A stretch of DNA of 64,000 nt, taken from Ignavibacteria bacterium (GTDB lineage Bacteria; Bacteroidota; Ignavibacteria; Kapaibacteriales; UBA4661). The stretch's first letter is position 1, and every line of letters begins with the position of its first letter. Both the position numbers and the translations under genes were made by a program. The notes under the pieces were generated by a model. The model did no database searches, was not told the DNA's origin, and saw nothing but the letters and a program-made list of their open reading frames with translations. This document shows positions 56,305 through 64,000 of the stretch, piece by piece. The DNA lies in the NCBI GenBank assembly GCA_013298775.1, contig JAAFIV010000005.1:62001-126000 (forward strand), given 5' to 3'.

Positions 56305-58872
56305 ATGAAGATTGTCGCCCAATACTACCAATACTATTACAAAGCTCATCGCTTCCTGATTGTATGCGCTCTTGCGAGTTTTTTGATTACAGTACATTTC
56401 TCTCCAAGCCTCGCCCAGCAACGCTTTCCCGATGATTTCTGGCAAGAAGTTCAGCTTACGCCGCCGCCCGACGGTGTGCCAGATTATTGGCTCGAAGCAT
56501 ATTTTTTACCTTCAAACCCGCAACTAGGCTGGGTTGTGGGCTTTTACCGTCGCTCTGTTTTTACCACCGATGGCGGAAAAACATGGACACGCGTCCAAAT
56601 GCCTGGTCGCATTTCCTATGACCGTACCGACGAGCGCAATCACTTAGAAGGCATTTGGTTTCCCGACCCGCAAGTGGGCTACTCCTCAGGTCCGGGAGGC
56701 GTGTTAAAATCTACCGATGGCGGTAGAACGTGGCTCGACATCACACCACTCCAGCTTGCAGGTGTTAAAACGCGGCTCTGGGGCTGCTATTTCACCCACC
56801 GCGACACAGGTATTGTACTGGGTGGCGGCTGTGGCGTGGGACCTGGAACTGTGAACCCAACAGATGCACAATACGTTTTTCGCACCACCGATGGCGGAAG
56901 TACGTGGTCGGTCTTTGTAGGCACGGAACCAAATACGGGCATGACCGATGCAATCCTGTATTCTTCGCGGGGTTTGGGCTATGCTTCGAGTAGCGGTTAC
57001 ATTTGGCGGACGCAAAATGGCGGCATTTCATGGAATATTTTTGCCTCTACTCAAGCCCCAACATCGCGGCAGCACAGGGTTTGGCAAGAAGATTTATCTA
57101 TCAGTAATAATTCTTTCATGGTGCCTCTTTCGGGGGTGATATGCTCTGGCGGTGGCATAAATACTGGCGGCGTGCGCTTTTCGCGTGATGGCTGCAGAAC
57201 GTGGTTGGAGCATAATTCTGGCACAGTCATGTACGGGACATTTTTGCTCAATGACTCCACAGGATGGGCTGTGGGCGATAACGCAACCGTCATAAAAACA
57301 AGCGATTACGGCGAAACTTGGAAAACTATTAACTGTGGCATTCCAACCGAGCGCAACATTGATGATTTATGGTTTATCAACGATACACTTGGTTTCGTGG
57401 TCGGTGAAGGCATTTTTCGCTATATTCCACCAGCAAAACGGGTACTGCAAATCAGCCAGAACCCGCCGAGAAACGTGTATTGTCAGGGGGATAGCGTTAT
57501 ACTGAGCGTGTCGGACGCATTTACTGAATATCTGTGGTCGAATGGTAGCTCGACGGCAACAACCACCGTAAAAGAATCTGGCACATACCGAGTGCGGGTG
57601 CGAGTTCCAACGTGTGTCGAGGGTATTGATTCTGTGCAAATTACCTTTTTACCACGCCCTGAGGCTCGTATTCTTCTTAGCGGTCCGCCTTTTTTCTGCG
57701 AAGGAGAAACGCGGCGTTTGACAGCAGCGAGTGTTCAAGCGGAGTTTGGCTATCAATGGACGGAAGGACGCAATATCCTTTCAACGAGCGGCGTTTTGAA
57801 CGTTTCGCGCTCTGGCACCTACACGCTCCGCGTGCGTGGCTCAAGCGGCTGCGAAGCGGTCTCCACGCAAACCGTTACCGTTCTTCCACGCCCGAACACG
57901 CGTATTACCGCGCTGCGCAATCAGAAGTTTTGCTTAGGCGACAGTACGATTTTACAAGCTCCGGCGGGCTTTGTGGAGGTACGCTGGGCGCGGAATACAC
58001 CGCAAAATCAAGAGCGCAATATTGCTCGTGGGCAAACGCTCGTTACGCGCACCTCAGGCGATTATTTTGCTGAAATGACCGATGGAAACGGCTGCGTGTG
58101 GACTTCCAACACGGTTTCCGTTTTCGCGCTCAATCTCCGCAAGCAGCTTTTTATCACACTCGACCAGCCCATTTTTCTCATGGATTCAACGGGCGTGGGA
58201 CGTATTACCTGCGCGACGATAACGCTCTTCAATGAAGATACGGTGCGCTCGGTGGTCATGCCCAATATTCCGCTTGTGCGCAATATTGAATTTTCGTTGC
58301 CACCGAGCCAATTGCCGTTTGTTCTGCCGCCGCTCACGCGTAAACGTCTGACGGTGTGCTTCTCGCCGAGCAGCATTGGTGTTTTACGCGATACACTTTT
58401 TGTTGAGGATTCCTGCGGCGTAACGCCAATTGCACTCGAAGCAGTCGCCGTTTCAAACGATTACGCTGGCATTTCTCGCTGTAATGCACGCGTTCTCTTA
58501 CGCAATGTTGGCAATGGCAATAGTGGAAACGCGCTTGCTGTCGAGGCATTGCGTCTGGCGCAGCCCGCACCAAATCCTGCTTCTACAAGTATTTCGTTGC
58601 TGATTGAGCGATTGATAGAAAACGCAAACAGTGGGCAAAACCTTGACGGACAGGCAATTTCAGCAAAATGCGTTGTAAAAGATATTCTCGGAAATACGCT
58701 TGCCGAAGCAGAATACGCAGCACTGGAGCGGTTTACCGACGAGCGCACCACACGAAACTATGAACGAGGCACATTCACCGTTTCTACGCAATATCTCCCC
58801 AATGGCGCGTATATGCTTGTTGTGCAAACTGCGCACGGCAGTACGGCGTTGCCCGTCTTGGTGCAGCGATAG
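56305..58872 (+). CDS. Secreted T9SS protein: Asp-box (YCF48-like) propeller, Ig-like repeats, sorting domain
   Basis: 855 residues from ATG 56305, which gives a signal peptide (HRFLIVCALASFLITVHF ... SLA|QQ). The first half holds Asp-box repeats typical of photosystem II stability factor-like propellers: FTTDGGKTWTRV, KSTDGGRTWLDI, RTTDGGSTWSVF, WRTQNGGISWNIF, FSRDGCRTWLEH and KTSDYGETWKTI. Residues about 385-590 contain three similar Ig-like modules (YCQGDSVILSVSD, FCEGETRRLTAAS, FCLGDSTILQAPAG). A C-terminal sorting domain begins near LRLAQPAPNPASTSISLLIE and ends MLVVQTAHGSTALPVLVQR. Such proteins are exported cell-surface molecules of unknown substrate. Upstream codons from 56128 are not protein-like. 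Confidence 0.88.
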   Translation: MKIVAQYYQYYYKAHRFLIVCALASFLITVHFSPSLAQQRFPDDFWQEVQLTPPPDGVPDYWLEAYFLPSNPQLGWVVGFYRRSVFTTDGGKTWTRVQMPGRISYDRTDERNHLEGIWFPDPQVGYSSGPGGVLKSTDGGRTWLDITPLQLAGVKTRLWGCYFTHRDTGIVLGGGCGVGPGTVNPTDAQYVFRTTDGGSTWSVFVGTEPNTGMTDAILYSSRGLGYASSSGYIWRTQNGGISWNIFASTQAPTSRQHRVWQEDLSISNNSFMVPLSGVICSGGGINTGGVRFSRDGCRTWLEHNSGTVMYGTFLLNDSTGWAVGDNATVIKTSDYGETWKTINCGIPTERNIDDLWFINDTLGFVVGEGIFRYIPPAKRVLQISQNPPRNVYCQGDSVILSVSDAFTEYLWSNGSSTATTTVKESGTYRVRVRVPTCVEGIDSVQITFLPRPEARILLSGPPFFCEGETRRLTAASVQAEFGYQWTEGRNILSTSGVLNVSRSGTYTLRVRGSSGCEAVSTQTVTVLPRPNTRITALRNQKFCLGDSTILQAPAGFVEVRWARNTPQNQERNIARGQTLVTRTSGDYFAEMTDGNGCVWTSNTVSVFALNLRKQLFITLDQPIFLMDSTGVGRITCATITLFNEDTVRSVVMPNIPLVRNIEFSLPPSQLPFVLPPLTRKRLTVCFSPSSIGVLRDTLFVEDSCGVTPIALEAVAVSNDYAGISRCNARVLLRNVGNGNSGNALAVEALRLAQPAPNPASTSISLLIERLIENANSGQNLDGQAISAKCVVKDILGNTLAEAEYAALERFTDERTTRNYERGTFTVSTQYLPNGAYMLVVQTAHGSTALPVLVQR

Positions 58873-58899
58873 GGGCATTAAACCTGACTCTGCACTAAG

Positions 58900-58990
58900 C
58901 CCTCACCCAACCCTCTCCCAAAGGGCGAGGGCTTCAGAACCCGCATAGAATCTTGCCCTTCTCCCTCTGGGAGAAGGGTTGGGATGAGGG
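58900..58990. repeat. Family C palindrome
   Basis: ccctcacccaaccctctccc pairs with gggagaagggttgggatgag near the right end, with mismatches; inside, cccaaagggcgaggg and ccctctgggagaaggg add smaller stems. It follows the T9SS gene. Confidence 0.75.
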
Positions 58991-59103
58991 GACGCAAGAG
59001 TGTATCTAAACTTCAATCTAGGGCATGATTGGTGTATCATTGGGCATCAGTAGCAATCCCGCACAATGCCTTCGCGCTCTGTAAAATCTATAAAAAGCGA
59101 TGA

Positions 59104-59400
59104 GTGACTGAAACACTCTTCGCTTCCTTGAAATTACGCGGGTTTCATCTTGAGGCAACCCACTTAAACGACCCTGCACGGCTGTGGCGGCTGTTCGCCT
59201 TACTTGCCGTTGCGCTCGTCTTAGCGTACAAATGTGGACTCTTTTTGATAGAGAAAAAATCCATTCTTATCAAAAAACACGAGTAACTTGCGTATTCTCT
59301 TACCGCAGATGTACTTCTTGAACTTCAGCATTCTTTGCTCAACCTAAAGTTCTTCGGACGAGAAATTATCAGCGTCCTAGGACTTTTATCCTATACATAG
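59104..59400 (+). pseudogene. Remnant of an IS4-family transposase (C-terminal end)
   Basis: A single frame over 99 codons reads TETLFASLKLRGFHLEATHL, NDPARLWRLFALLAVALVLA, YKCGLF and LIEKKSILIKKHE, then, after an in-frame TAA at 59284-59286, DVLLELQHSLLNLKFFGREI ... LSYT and a natural stop. The wording ETLFxxLKxRGFxxExTHLxDP and the late KKH...LSYT match the C-terminus of IS4-type DDE transposases. The DDE core and both inverted ends are missing, and the frame has an internal stop, so it is a dead fragment. Codons before 59104 read into stops. Confidence 0.7.
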
Positions 59401-59430
59401 GCTTTTCCCACCCACCTTTCAAACACGCTC

Positions 59431-60804
59431 GTGGACATTTCCCAACGTGATATTTCCCAACCCAACATTTTACAACGCCTTCTTGATGAACTCTATGCCC
59501 TGCGCCGCTCCGATGCTACGCCTGGCTTGGAACGCGCACGGGAACTTGCTGCGCAGCTTGGCAATCCGCACACGAAATTTCCGTGCATCCACATTGCGGG
59601 AACAAACGGCAAAGGGACGGTTTCGTCGGTGGTGGCTTCGGTACTGAAGGAAGCGGGCTTGAAGGTGGGCTTGTACACGTCGCCGCATATTTTGCGCTTC
59701 AATGAGCGGATTCGGGTCAATGGCGTGGAGATAAGCAATGATGCGCTTTTGGAGCGAGTGCAGGAAATCATGCCGCTTGTACGCCAGCACAACGCTATTT
59801 TCTTTGAAGCCGCCACCGTTATGGCGTTTCAGCATTTTGCGGCGGAACAGGTTGATATTGCCGTCATCGAAACAGGCTTGGGTGGACGCTTGGACGCGAC
59901 GAATATCCTCGCACCGAAAAATGTACTCATAACGGCAATTACCTCGATTGACTACGACCACACCGAGTTTTTAGGGGAAACGCTGCCCGAAATTGCGGGC
60001 GAAAAAGCGGGCATTATGAAAGAGAACGTGCCGTGTATTATTGCTGAATCGCGGGCTGAACTATTGCTAACGTTTATGGAGCATTCCGCCGAAAAGCAAG
60101 CTCCTATCTGCCTTCTGGACGATGCGTATCGTGTAGAGATTGCTAAATTTCATCCCGATTTCTCCATGACCGCCACGCTTCGTGCGCCAAAACTGACGCT
60201 CGAAAACGCTCGCATCCCGCTCTGCGGCTCGCATCAAGCGCGGAATGTCTTGACAGCATTTGCAATCATTCACCAAGTGCGGAAACGCCTACCGAAGAAA
60301 AAAAACAGTACGGAAGAACGTATTGCGGAGGAAGTAATTGAGCGAGGTTTGAGGAATATTACGCAGAATAGCGGCTTGCGGGGGAGAATCGAACTCTTGC
60401 GGGCTTCGAGCGGCACAACACCGCCAATCGTGCTGGATGTGGCGCACAATCCCGCCGGTGTGCAAATGCTCGTCGAAACGCTCCGCGCCTGTGGATACGC
60501 AGACACGAAGTGGCATCTCATCTTTGGGGCAATGCAGGATAAACACATTGACCAAATGCTCATGGCTTTGGAGCCTATCACAGAAAAACTCTACGCCCCC
60601 CAGCTTGAATTTGACCGCGCCCGCACCAATACAAGCGTTGTGGAACTTGCAGAAAAATACGGTTTCCAAGCTCACGCTTTTGATTCTGTGCTGGCAGCGT
60701 GTCGTGCCGCACTTGCAGAGCGTGTTCCCATGCTGCTTGCGGGGTCATTTCATCTTGCTGAAGAAGTGTTAATGCTTGGGGAAATGTTTGGAGAGCGTCA
60801 TTGA
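59431..60804 (+). CDS. folC: Bifunctional folylpolyglutamate/dihydrofolate synthase
   Basis: Mur-ligase-fold enzyme that adds glutamate to folates and joins dihydropteroate to glutamate. 457 residues. P-loop is CIHIAGTNGKGTVSSVVASV; YTSPHILRFNERIRVNGVEI, EAATVMAFQHFAAEQVDIAV and ETGLGGRLDATNI, TSIDYDHTEFLGETLPEIAG with EKAGIMK, and GSHQARNVLTAFAI follow, then VLDVAHNPAGVQMLVETLRA. The usual start codon appears to be GTG 59431; no ATG precedes the conserved region. It ends 6 bp before the convergent YigZ gene. Confidence 0.95.
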   Translation: MDISQRDISQPNILQRLLDELYALRRSDATPGLERARELAAQLGNPHTKFPCIHIAGTNGKGTVSSVVASVLKEAGLKVGLYTSPHILRFNERIRVNGVEISNDALLERVQEIMPLVRQHNAIFFEAATVMAFQHFAAEQVDIAVIETGLGGRLDATNILAPKNVLITAITSIDYDHTEFLGETLPEIAGEKAGIMKENVPCIIAESRAELLLTFMEHSAEKQAPICLLDDAYRVEIAKFHPDFSMTATLRAPKLTLENARIPLCGSHQARNVLTAFAIIHQVRKRLPKKKNSTEERIAEEVIERGLRNITQNSGLRGRIELLRASSGTTPPIVLDVAHNPAGVQMLVETLRACGYADTKWHLIFGAMQDKHIDQMLMALEPITEKLYAPQLEFDRARTNTSVVELAEKYGFQAHAFDSVLAACRAALAERVPMLLAGSFHLAEEVLMLGEMFGERH

Positions 60805-60810
60805 CAAATG

Positions 60811-61437
60811 TTATGGTAATTCCTCTAAAACCTGCACCACACCTGCCCGTGCGGAGGTCATCTCGGTAACGGCACGGCTAAATTCTTCTCCTTTCGAGAG
60901 CGGCACATGCGCAACAAATTCGACCGCATCTCCGTATGTCTCCTCGTACCGCGCTGCGTATTGGTGCAAGAGCCGTTTGATGATGTTTACATCTTCGTAA
61001 ACACAGAAAACGCGGAGGGATTTTGTTTGGATAACATCTAGTTTTGTGCAAAGTTTGAGAGCTTCTTCGGCAGCACCCGAATACGCTCGCGCCAAGCCGC
61101 CCACGCCGAGTTTTGTTCCGCCGTAATAGCGCGTTACGACCATCACCACATCGCTAACATCAGCTTTTTGCAATTCAAACAGAATGGGCTTACCCGCACT
61201 GCCATTGGGTTCGCCGTCGTCTGCGGTGCGGAAATTCAGCCCTTGTGCGCCTAAGCGGTACGCAAAGCAATTATGCGTCGCATCGTAAAATTCTTTGCGA
61301 ATATCATCAATGTACAGCATTGCCTCCTCCTTCGATTTTGCAGGAGCCAGCGAGCCGATAAAGCGCGATGATTTCACGACAATCTCCGCACGCTCACGCG
61401 AGGCGATGGTACAATAAGAATCGGGTTGATGTGTCAT
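60811..61437 (-). CDS. YigZ/IMPACT-family protein
   Basis: 208-residue two-domain protein. The N-terminal UPF0029 (IMPACT) domain reads IVVKSSRFIGSLAPAKSKEE, HNCFAYRLG with FRTADDGEPNGSAGKPILFE and VVMVVTRYYGGTKLGVGGLA with RAYSGAAEEAL; a C-terminal ferredoxin-like domain follows. Exact function is unknown; the yeast relative Yih1 binds Gcn1. It is conserved across bacteria. Start ATG 61437. It converges on folC and is divergent from bshA. Confidence 0.94.
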   Translation of the reverse strand: MTHQPDSYCTIASRERAEIVVKSSRFIGSLAPAKSKEEAMLYIDDIRKEFYDATHNCFAYRLGAQGLNFRTADDGEPNGSAGKPILFELQKADVSDVVMVVTRYYGGTKLGVGGLARAYSGAAEEALKLCTKLDVIQTKSLRVFCVYEDVNIIKRLLHQYAARYEETYGDAVEFVAHVPLSKGEEFSRAVTEMTSARAGVVQVLEELP

Positions 61438-61549
61438 ACCACAAAGATACGCTATTTCTCACACTTTGCGCGGAAACTTTCGCACGTTTTTGTTTCCCGT
61501 GTATTCAAAATATCCGAACATTTCTCCAGATTTATCAAGGACAATGAGC

Positions 61550-62740
61550 ATGAAAATCGGTATTGTTTGCTACCCGACCTACGGTGGTAGCGGCGTAGTA
61601 GCAACAGAACTCGGTAAATCCCTCGCCGAGCGCGGTCATCAGGTGCATTTCATCACCTACGCTATGCCTTTTCGCTTGGATGGTTATCACAACAACGTTT
61701 TTTATCACGAAGTGGAAATGCCGAATTATCCGCTTTTTGAATTTCAACTCTACACGCTCGCTCTCGCCAGCAAAATGGTGGATGTTATTCGCTACGAGAA
61801 TTTGGACATTCTCCACGTGCATTATGCCATTCCCCACGCCACGAGTGCGTATCTGGCAAAGCAAATTATCCGCAAAGAGCGCGACATCAAGGTTGTAACG
61901 ACGCTGCACGGCACGGATATTACGCTCATTGGCTTGGAGCCGAGCTTTCTACCGCTCGTGAAATTTGCCATTGAAGAATCCGATGCAGTTACGTCCGTTT
62001 CACGCTTTTTGCGCGAAAAAACCTTGTCGAATTTCAACATCAAAAACAAAGAAATTGATGTTATTCCGAACTTCATTGATACGAACTTTTACAAGCGTTG
62101 CGTGGATTGCGACGTGCGCAAGCAATACGCTCCCAACGGCGAGAAAATCTTGATGCACGTCTCGAATTTCCGCCCCGTCAAGCGCGTAACCGATACAGTG
62201 CGCGTGCTGCATGAAGTCTTGAAAAGCGTTCCGGCGAAGCTCATTTTGGTGGGCGACGGTCCTGAACGTTCCGACGCGGAACGCCTCAGCCGCGAACTAG
62301 GAATTGCCGAACATGTGCGCTTTTTGGGTAAACAAACGGGCTTGCCGCAAATCCTCTCGGCGGCAGATGTTTTCTTGCTTCCCAGCCAATCAGAGAGTTT
62401 TGGCTTAGCGGCACTGGAAGCGATGAGCTGCCACGTACCAGTGGTAGCAACAAGCGCGGGCGGGATTCCCGAAGTCGTTGCACACGGCGAAACGGGCTAC
62501 GTTGCTGAGGTTGGCGATACCGAGCGCATGGCAAAATATACCGTCGAACTGCTCACCAACGAGAAAAAACACACCCGCTTTGCTAATGCCTCTCGCAAAC
62601 GTGCGGTGGAAGAATTTGAAACGAAATTGCTTTTGCCTGATTACGAAAAACTCTACGAACGCGTCCTCGCAGCACCGCCAACTGCACAAGAAACAAACGG
62701 CACGGCGTATAGCAATGGTGCGCTTTCGTATGTGATTTAG
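61550..62740 (+). CDS. bshA: N-acetyl-alpha-D-glucosaminyl L-malate synthase
   Basis: First enzyme of bacillithiol biosynthesis, a GT4 retaining transferase joining GlcNAc from UDP-GlcNAc to L-malate. 396 residues. The start MKIGIVCYPTYGGSGVVATE is typical of BshA, followed by FHEVEM-like FYHEVEMPNYPLFEFQLYTL, DILHVHYAIPHATSAYLAKQ, TTLHGTDITLIG and SVSRFLREKTL; the C-terminal EX7E region is PSQSESFGLAALEAMSCHVP. ATG 61550 lies 9 bp after AAGG; ATG 61544 is another option. BshB and BshC are not in the window, so the complete pathway is not shown. Confidence 0.93.
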   Translation: MKIGIVCYPTYGGSGVVATELGKSLAERGHQVHFITYAMPFRLDGYHNNVFYHEVEMPNYPLFEFQLYTLALASKMVDVIRYENLDILHVHYAIPHATSAYLAKQIIRKERDIKVVTTLHGTDITLIGLEPSFLPLVKFAIEESDAVTSVSRFLREKTLSNFNIKNKEIDVIPNFIDTNFYKRCVDCDVRKQYAPNGEKILMHVSNFRPVKRVTDTVRVLHEVLKSVPAKLILVGDGPERSDAERLSRELGIAEHVRFLGKQTGLPQILSAADVFLLPSQSESFGLAALEAMSCHVPVVATSAGGIPEVVAHGETGYVAEVGDTERMAKYTVELLTNEKKHTRFANASRKRAVEEFETKLLLPDYEKLYERVLAAPPTAQETNGTAYSNGALSYVI

Positions 62741-62760
62741 CAGAATTGTAGTTCGTGAAT

Positions 62761-62892
62761 AAGGTTGTGGACATAATTATGTTCAATTGGGCAGACAAGA
62801 GTGTCTGCTTGTGCCGAAGCCAGTTTTTATGCGGTAGCGCGTAACACTCTTGTCTGCGCCACGAGATGCCAAATTATTGTGTCCACAACCTT
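62761..62892. repeat. A' palindrome with 13-bp locus-specific outer arms
   Basis: The core at about 62790-62863 has gggcagacaagagtgt and acactcttgtctgcgcc. The outer pair aaggttgtggaca at the left and tgtccacaacctt at the right is perfect and is not found at other copies. The neighbouring family C element begins 8 bp later, so two unrelated palindromes stand side by side between bshA and the last gene. Confidence 0.85.
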
Positions 62893-62899
62893 AGTTCTT

Positions 62900-63045
62900 A
62901 ACTCACCTTACGCACACCCTCGCGCTGCCCTCACCCCTCGCTGCGCGAGACCCTCTCCCAGAGGGCGAGGGTTGATGGAGACCAGCTCTGAAGCCCTCTC
63001 CCTCTGGGAGAGGGTTGGGTGAGGGGCTTGTGCGTAAGGTGAGTT
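62900..63045. repeat. Family C palindrome, complete copy
   Basis: aactcaccttacgcaca and tgtgcgtaaggtgagtt are perfect 17-bp terminal arms. Inside, ctcgctgcgcgagaccctct is one stem and ccctctccctctgggagagg another. Nearly identical to 3222-3366; the spacing is also conserved. The rest of the 62741-63082 gap is the A' copy; I see no gene there. Confidence 0.85.
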
Positions 63046-63082
63046 CTTAAATACACTTCTTGAATGCAAGGTCTGCGTCTTC

Positions 63083-64000
63083 TCAATACGGCAATAAACG
63101 TTGTGCCGGAAGGCTGCCCACCTTGATTAAACCTAGCTGCTCGGTCATTGCAAAGACAAGATTGTTTTGCACATCCACGCCTGGAATCAAGCAAAGAAGC
63201 GGGGCATCGCTGAGGGAAATGACCTGTTGAAATACACCGTCTTTCCGCATGATATACACACCGACGGCATCGCCTTTGGTACCAACAAAGGCGATATTTT
63301 CTTCACCAATCATAGGCGCACCAATGACGGCGAGGTCGTAACTAAGCCGCCACAATTCCTTACCGCTCTGGTCGAAACCGTAGAGAAGAGTAAGCGGCTC
63401 GCCAACTCCGACACGGTATCCTGCTACCACTATCAAAGGCTCATTACTACTTGCTTGCGAGCCAATGCTCATACCTTGCGGCGCGAAAGTAAGGGGTTTT
63501 TCCCAAAGCGTTTTTCCTGTTTGCGCATCTAAAGCAAGAAGAATGTCCGTGCGTTCGCCGTTGCGTTCACGTATGCCCGCAAGCAGTACGATTCCTGCGC
63601 CAGAAGCTCCTCCACTGGAAACTCCACCGCCGAGAACAGGTGATTTTGTAATGCGCGTTTCGGCAAGCTGCACCGCCCAGCGCACGCTCCCATTTGGTGC
63701 GAGCGAGAGAACCGAATCGCTTTTACCGCTTTCATTGTGCGATAATCCCATAACAATATTTTCCTGCTCATCAGCAGCAATGGTGCGGGTTGGGGCTAAT
63801 GTGTACTCTTTGCGCCATTCTGTTTTGCCGTCCGCATCTAGTTTTATGAGTGTTCCATTTGTACCATTCGCGCTGAAGGCAGTAATGATGCCGTTTTTCA
63901 GCAACAGAAGGTCAGAAAAGAAGGACTGTGCGCTTGGTGTGAATAATGCTTGTTTTGAGCGGCGTTTGCCTGTTTTATCGAAGCTATACAGTGCGCCATC
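63083..64000 (-). CDS. PQQ-like beta-propeller repeat protein, C-terminal part (5' end outside window)
   Basis: 306 codons are open to the right edge, so only the end of the gene is present. Repeats of about 45-50 residues with the W-motif A-x-D-x-x-T/S-G-K-x-x-W are seen: LYSFDKTGK at the edge, LIKLDADGKTEWRKEY, LALDAQTGKTLWEKPL and LYGFDQSGKELWRLSY. Each has a GxxxV-type strand before it. PQQ-binding-like propellers include BamB and alcohol dehydrogenases, but no catalytic residues or signal are visible in this portion, so the function is not assigned. Gly/Ser-rich loop (GGGVSSGGASGAG) interrupts one blade. Confidence 0.78.
   Translation of the reverse strand, partial: DGALYSFDKTGKRRSKQALFTPSAQSFFSDLLLLKNGIITAFSANGTNGTLIKLDADGKTEWRKEYTLAPTRTIAADEQENIVMGLSHNESGKSDSVLSLAPNGSVRWAVQLAETRITKSPVLGGGVSSGGASGAGIVLLAGIRERNGERTDILLALDAQTGKTLWEKPLTFAPQGMSIGSQASSNEPLIVVAGYRVGVGEPLTLLYGFDQSGKELWRLSYDLAVIGAPMIGEENIAFVGTKGDAVGVYIMRKDGVFQQVISLSDAPLLCLIPGVDVQNNLVFAMTEQLGLIKVGSLPAQRLLPY

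Overview
This window looks like an ordinary, gene-dense chromosomal segment of a Gram-negative member of the Bacteroidota/Chlorobiota/Ignavibacteria/Kapaibacteriota part of the FCB group; I cannot place it to genus. Evidence for the lineage: two secreted proteins end in Por/T9SS-type C-terminal sorting domains, there is a HmuY-like lipoprotein, a phosphate-selective-porin-like barrel, BshA (bacillithiol pathway), LytS/LytTR regulators and an HPr kinase. Shine-Dalgarno-like motifs appear before only some genes. Both ends cut a gene: arginine decarboxylase SpeA on the left, a PQQ-type beta-propeller protein on the right.

Layout. 1-9 kb: SpeA end, an exonuclease/GIY-YIG/UVR fusion, a PBP4-type D,D-peptidase, an MltB-like transglycosylase, PurN and a Gfo/Idh/MocA oxidoreductase. 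9-12.5 kb: translation block rplM-rpsI-rpsB-tsf closed by a strong terminator. 12.5-23.7 kb: M16 protease, HmuY-like lipoprotein, pyrG, FKBP, a NuiA-like nuclease inhibitor, a LolD-like ATPase, a GT2 glycosyltransferase, HIT protein, an outer-membrane protein and prmC. 24-28.5 kb: a four-gene ABC-transporter/LytS/LytTR operon facing a GlxA-type regulator. 28.9-36 kb: purC, hprK, an MBL hydrolase, a T9SS cargo protein, a BrnT-type toxin-antitoxin pair, ilvC and pdxA. 36-52.5 kb: an EEP-fold hydrolase, hisD, an SpsF-like cytidylyltransferase, a duplicated membrane protein, recJ, rsgA, an M50 site-2 protease, a histone-deacetylase-fold enzyme, an MFS exporter, an MBL hydrolase, dcd, a porin and queA. 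52.5-64 kb: infC-rpmI-rplT (minus), lysS, a T9SS Asp-box propeller protein, an IS4-type transposase remnant, folC, a YigZ protein, bshA and the propeller fragment. I saw no rRNA, tRNA, CRISPR array or prophage.

The most unusual feature is the intergenic DNA. Almost every gap over 100 bp contains a palindromic dispersed element, and I separate at least five families. Family A is a hairpin of about 80 bp with 25-bp arms in two interchangeable arm types; several copies are also enclosed by a second inverted repeat whose sequence differs at every locus. A related subfamily A' has GCGCAGACAAGAGTGT arms. Family B is a MITE-like element with ends close to GTAACTGGTCAGGT and, in two copies, flanking 6-8 bp direct repeats. 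Family C is a GC-rich hairpin whose translation gives spurious Pro/Arg-rich ORFs. The others are single hairpins (gtgagaccctcac, cccccttga, ggaacgcggat and similar types). These elements sit inside otherwise conserved gene groups (rpsB-tsf, rpmI-rplT) and reach the start or stop codons of some genes. I found no convincing new multi-gene system; the best candidates for something undescribed are the family A/A' and B elements and short 12-15 bp tandem repeats lying on stop codons.
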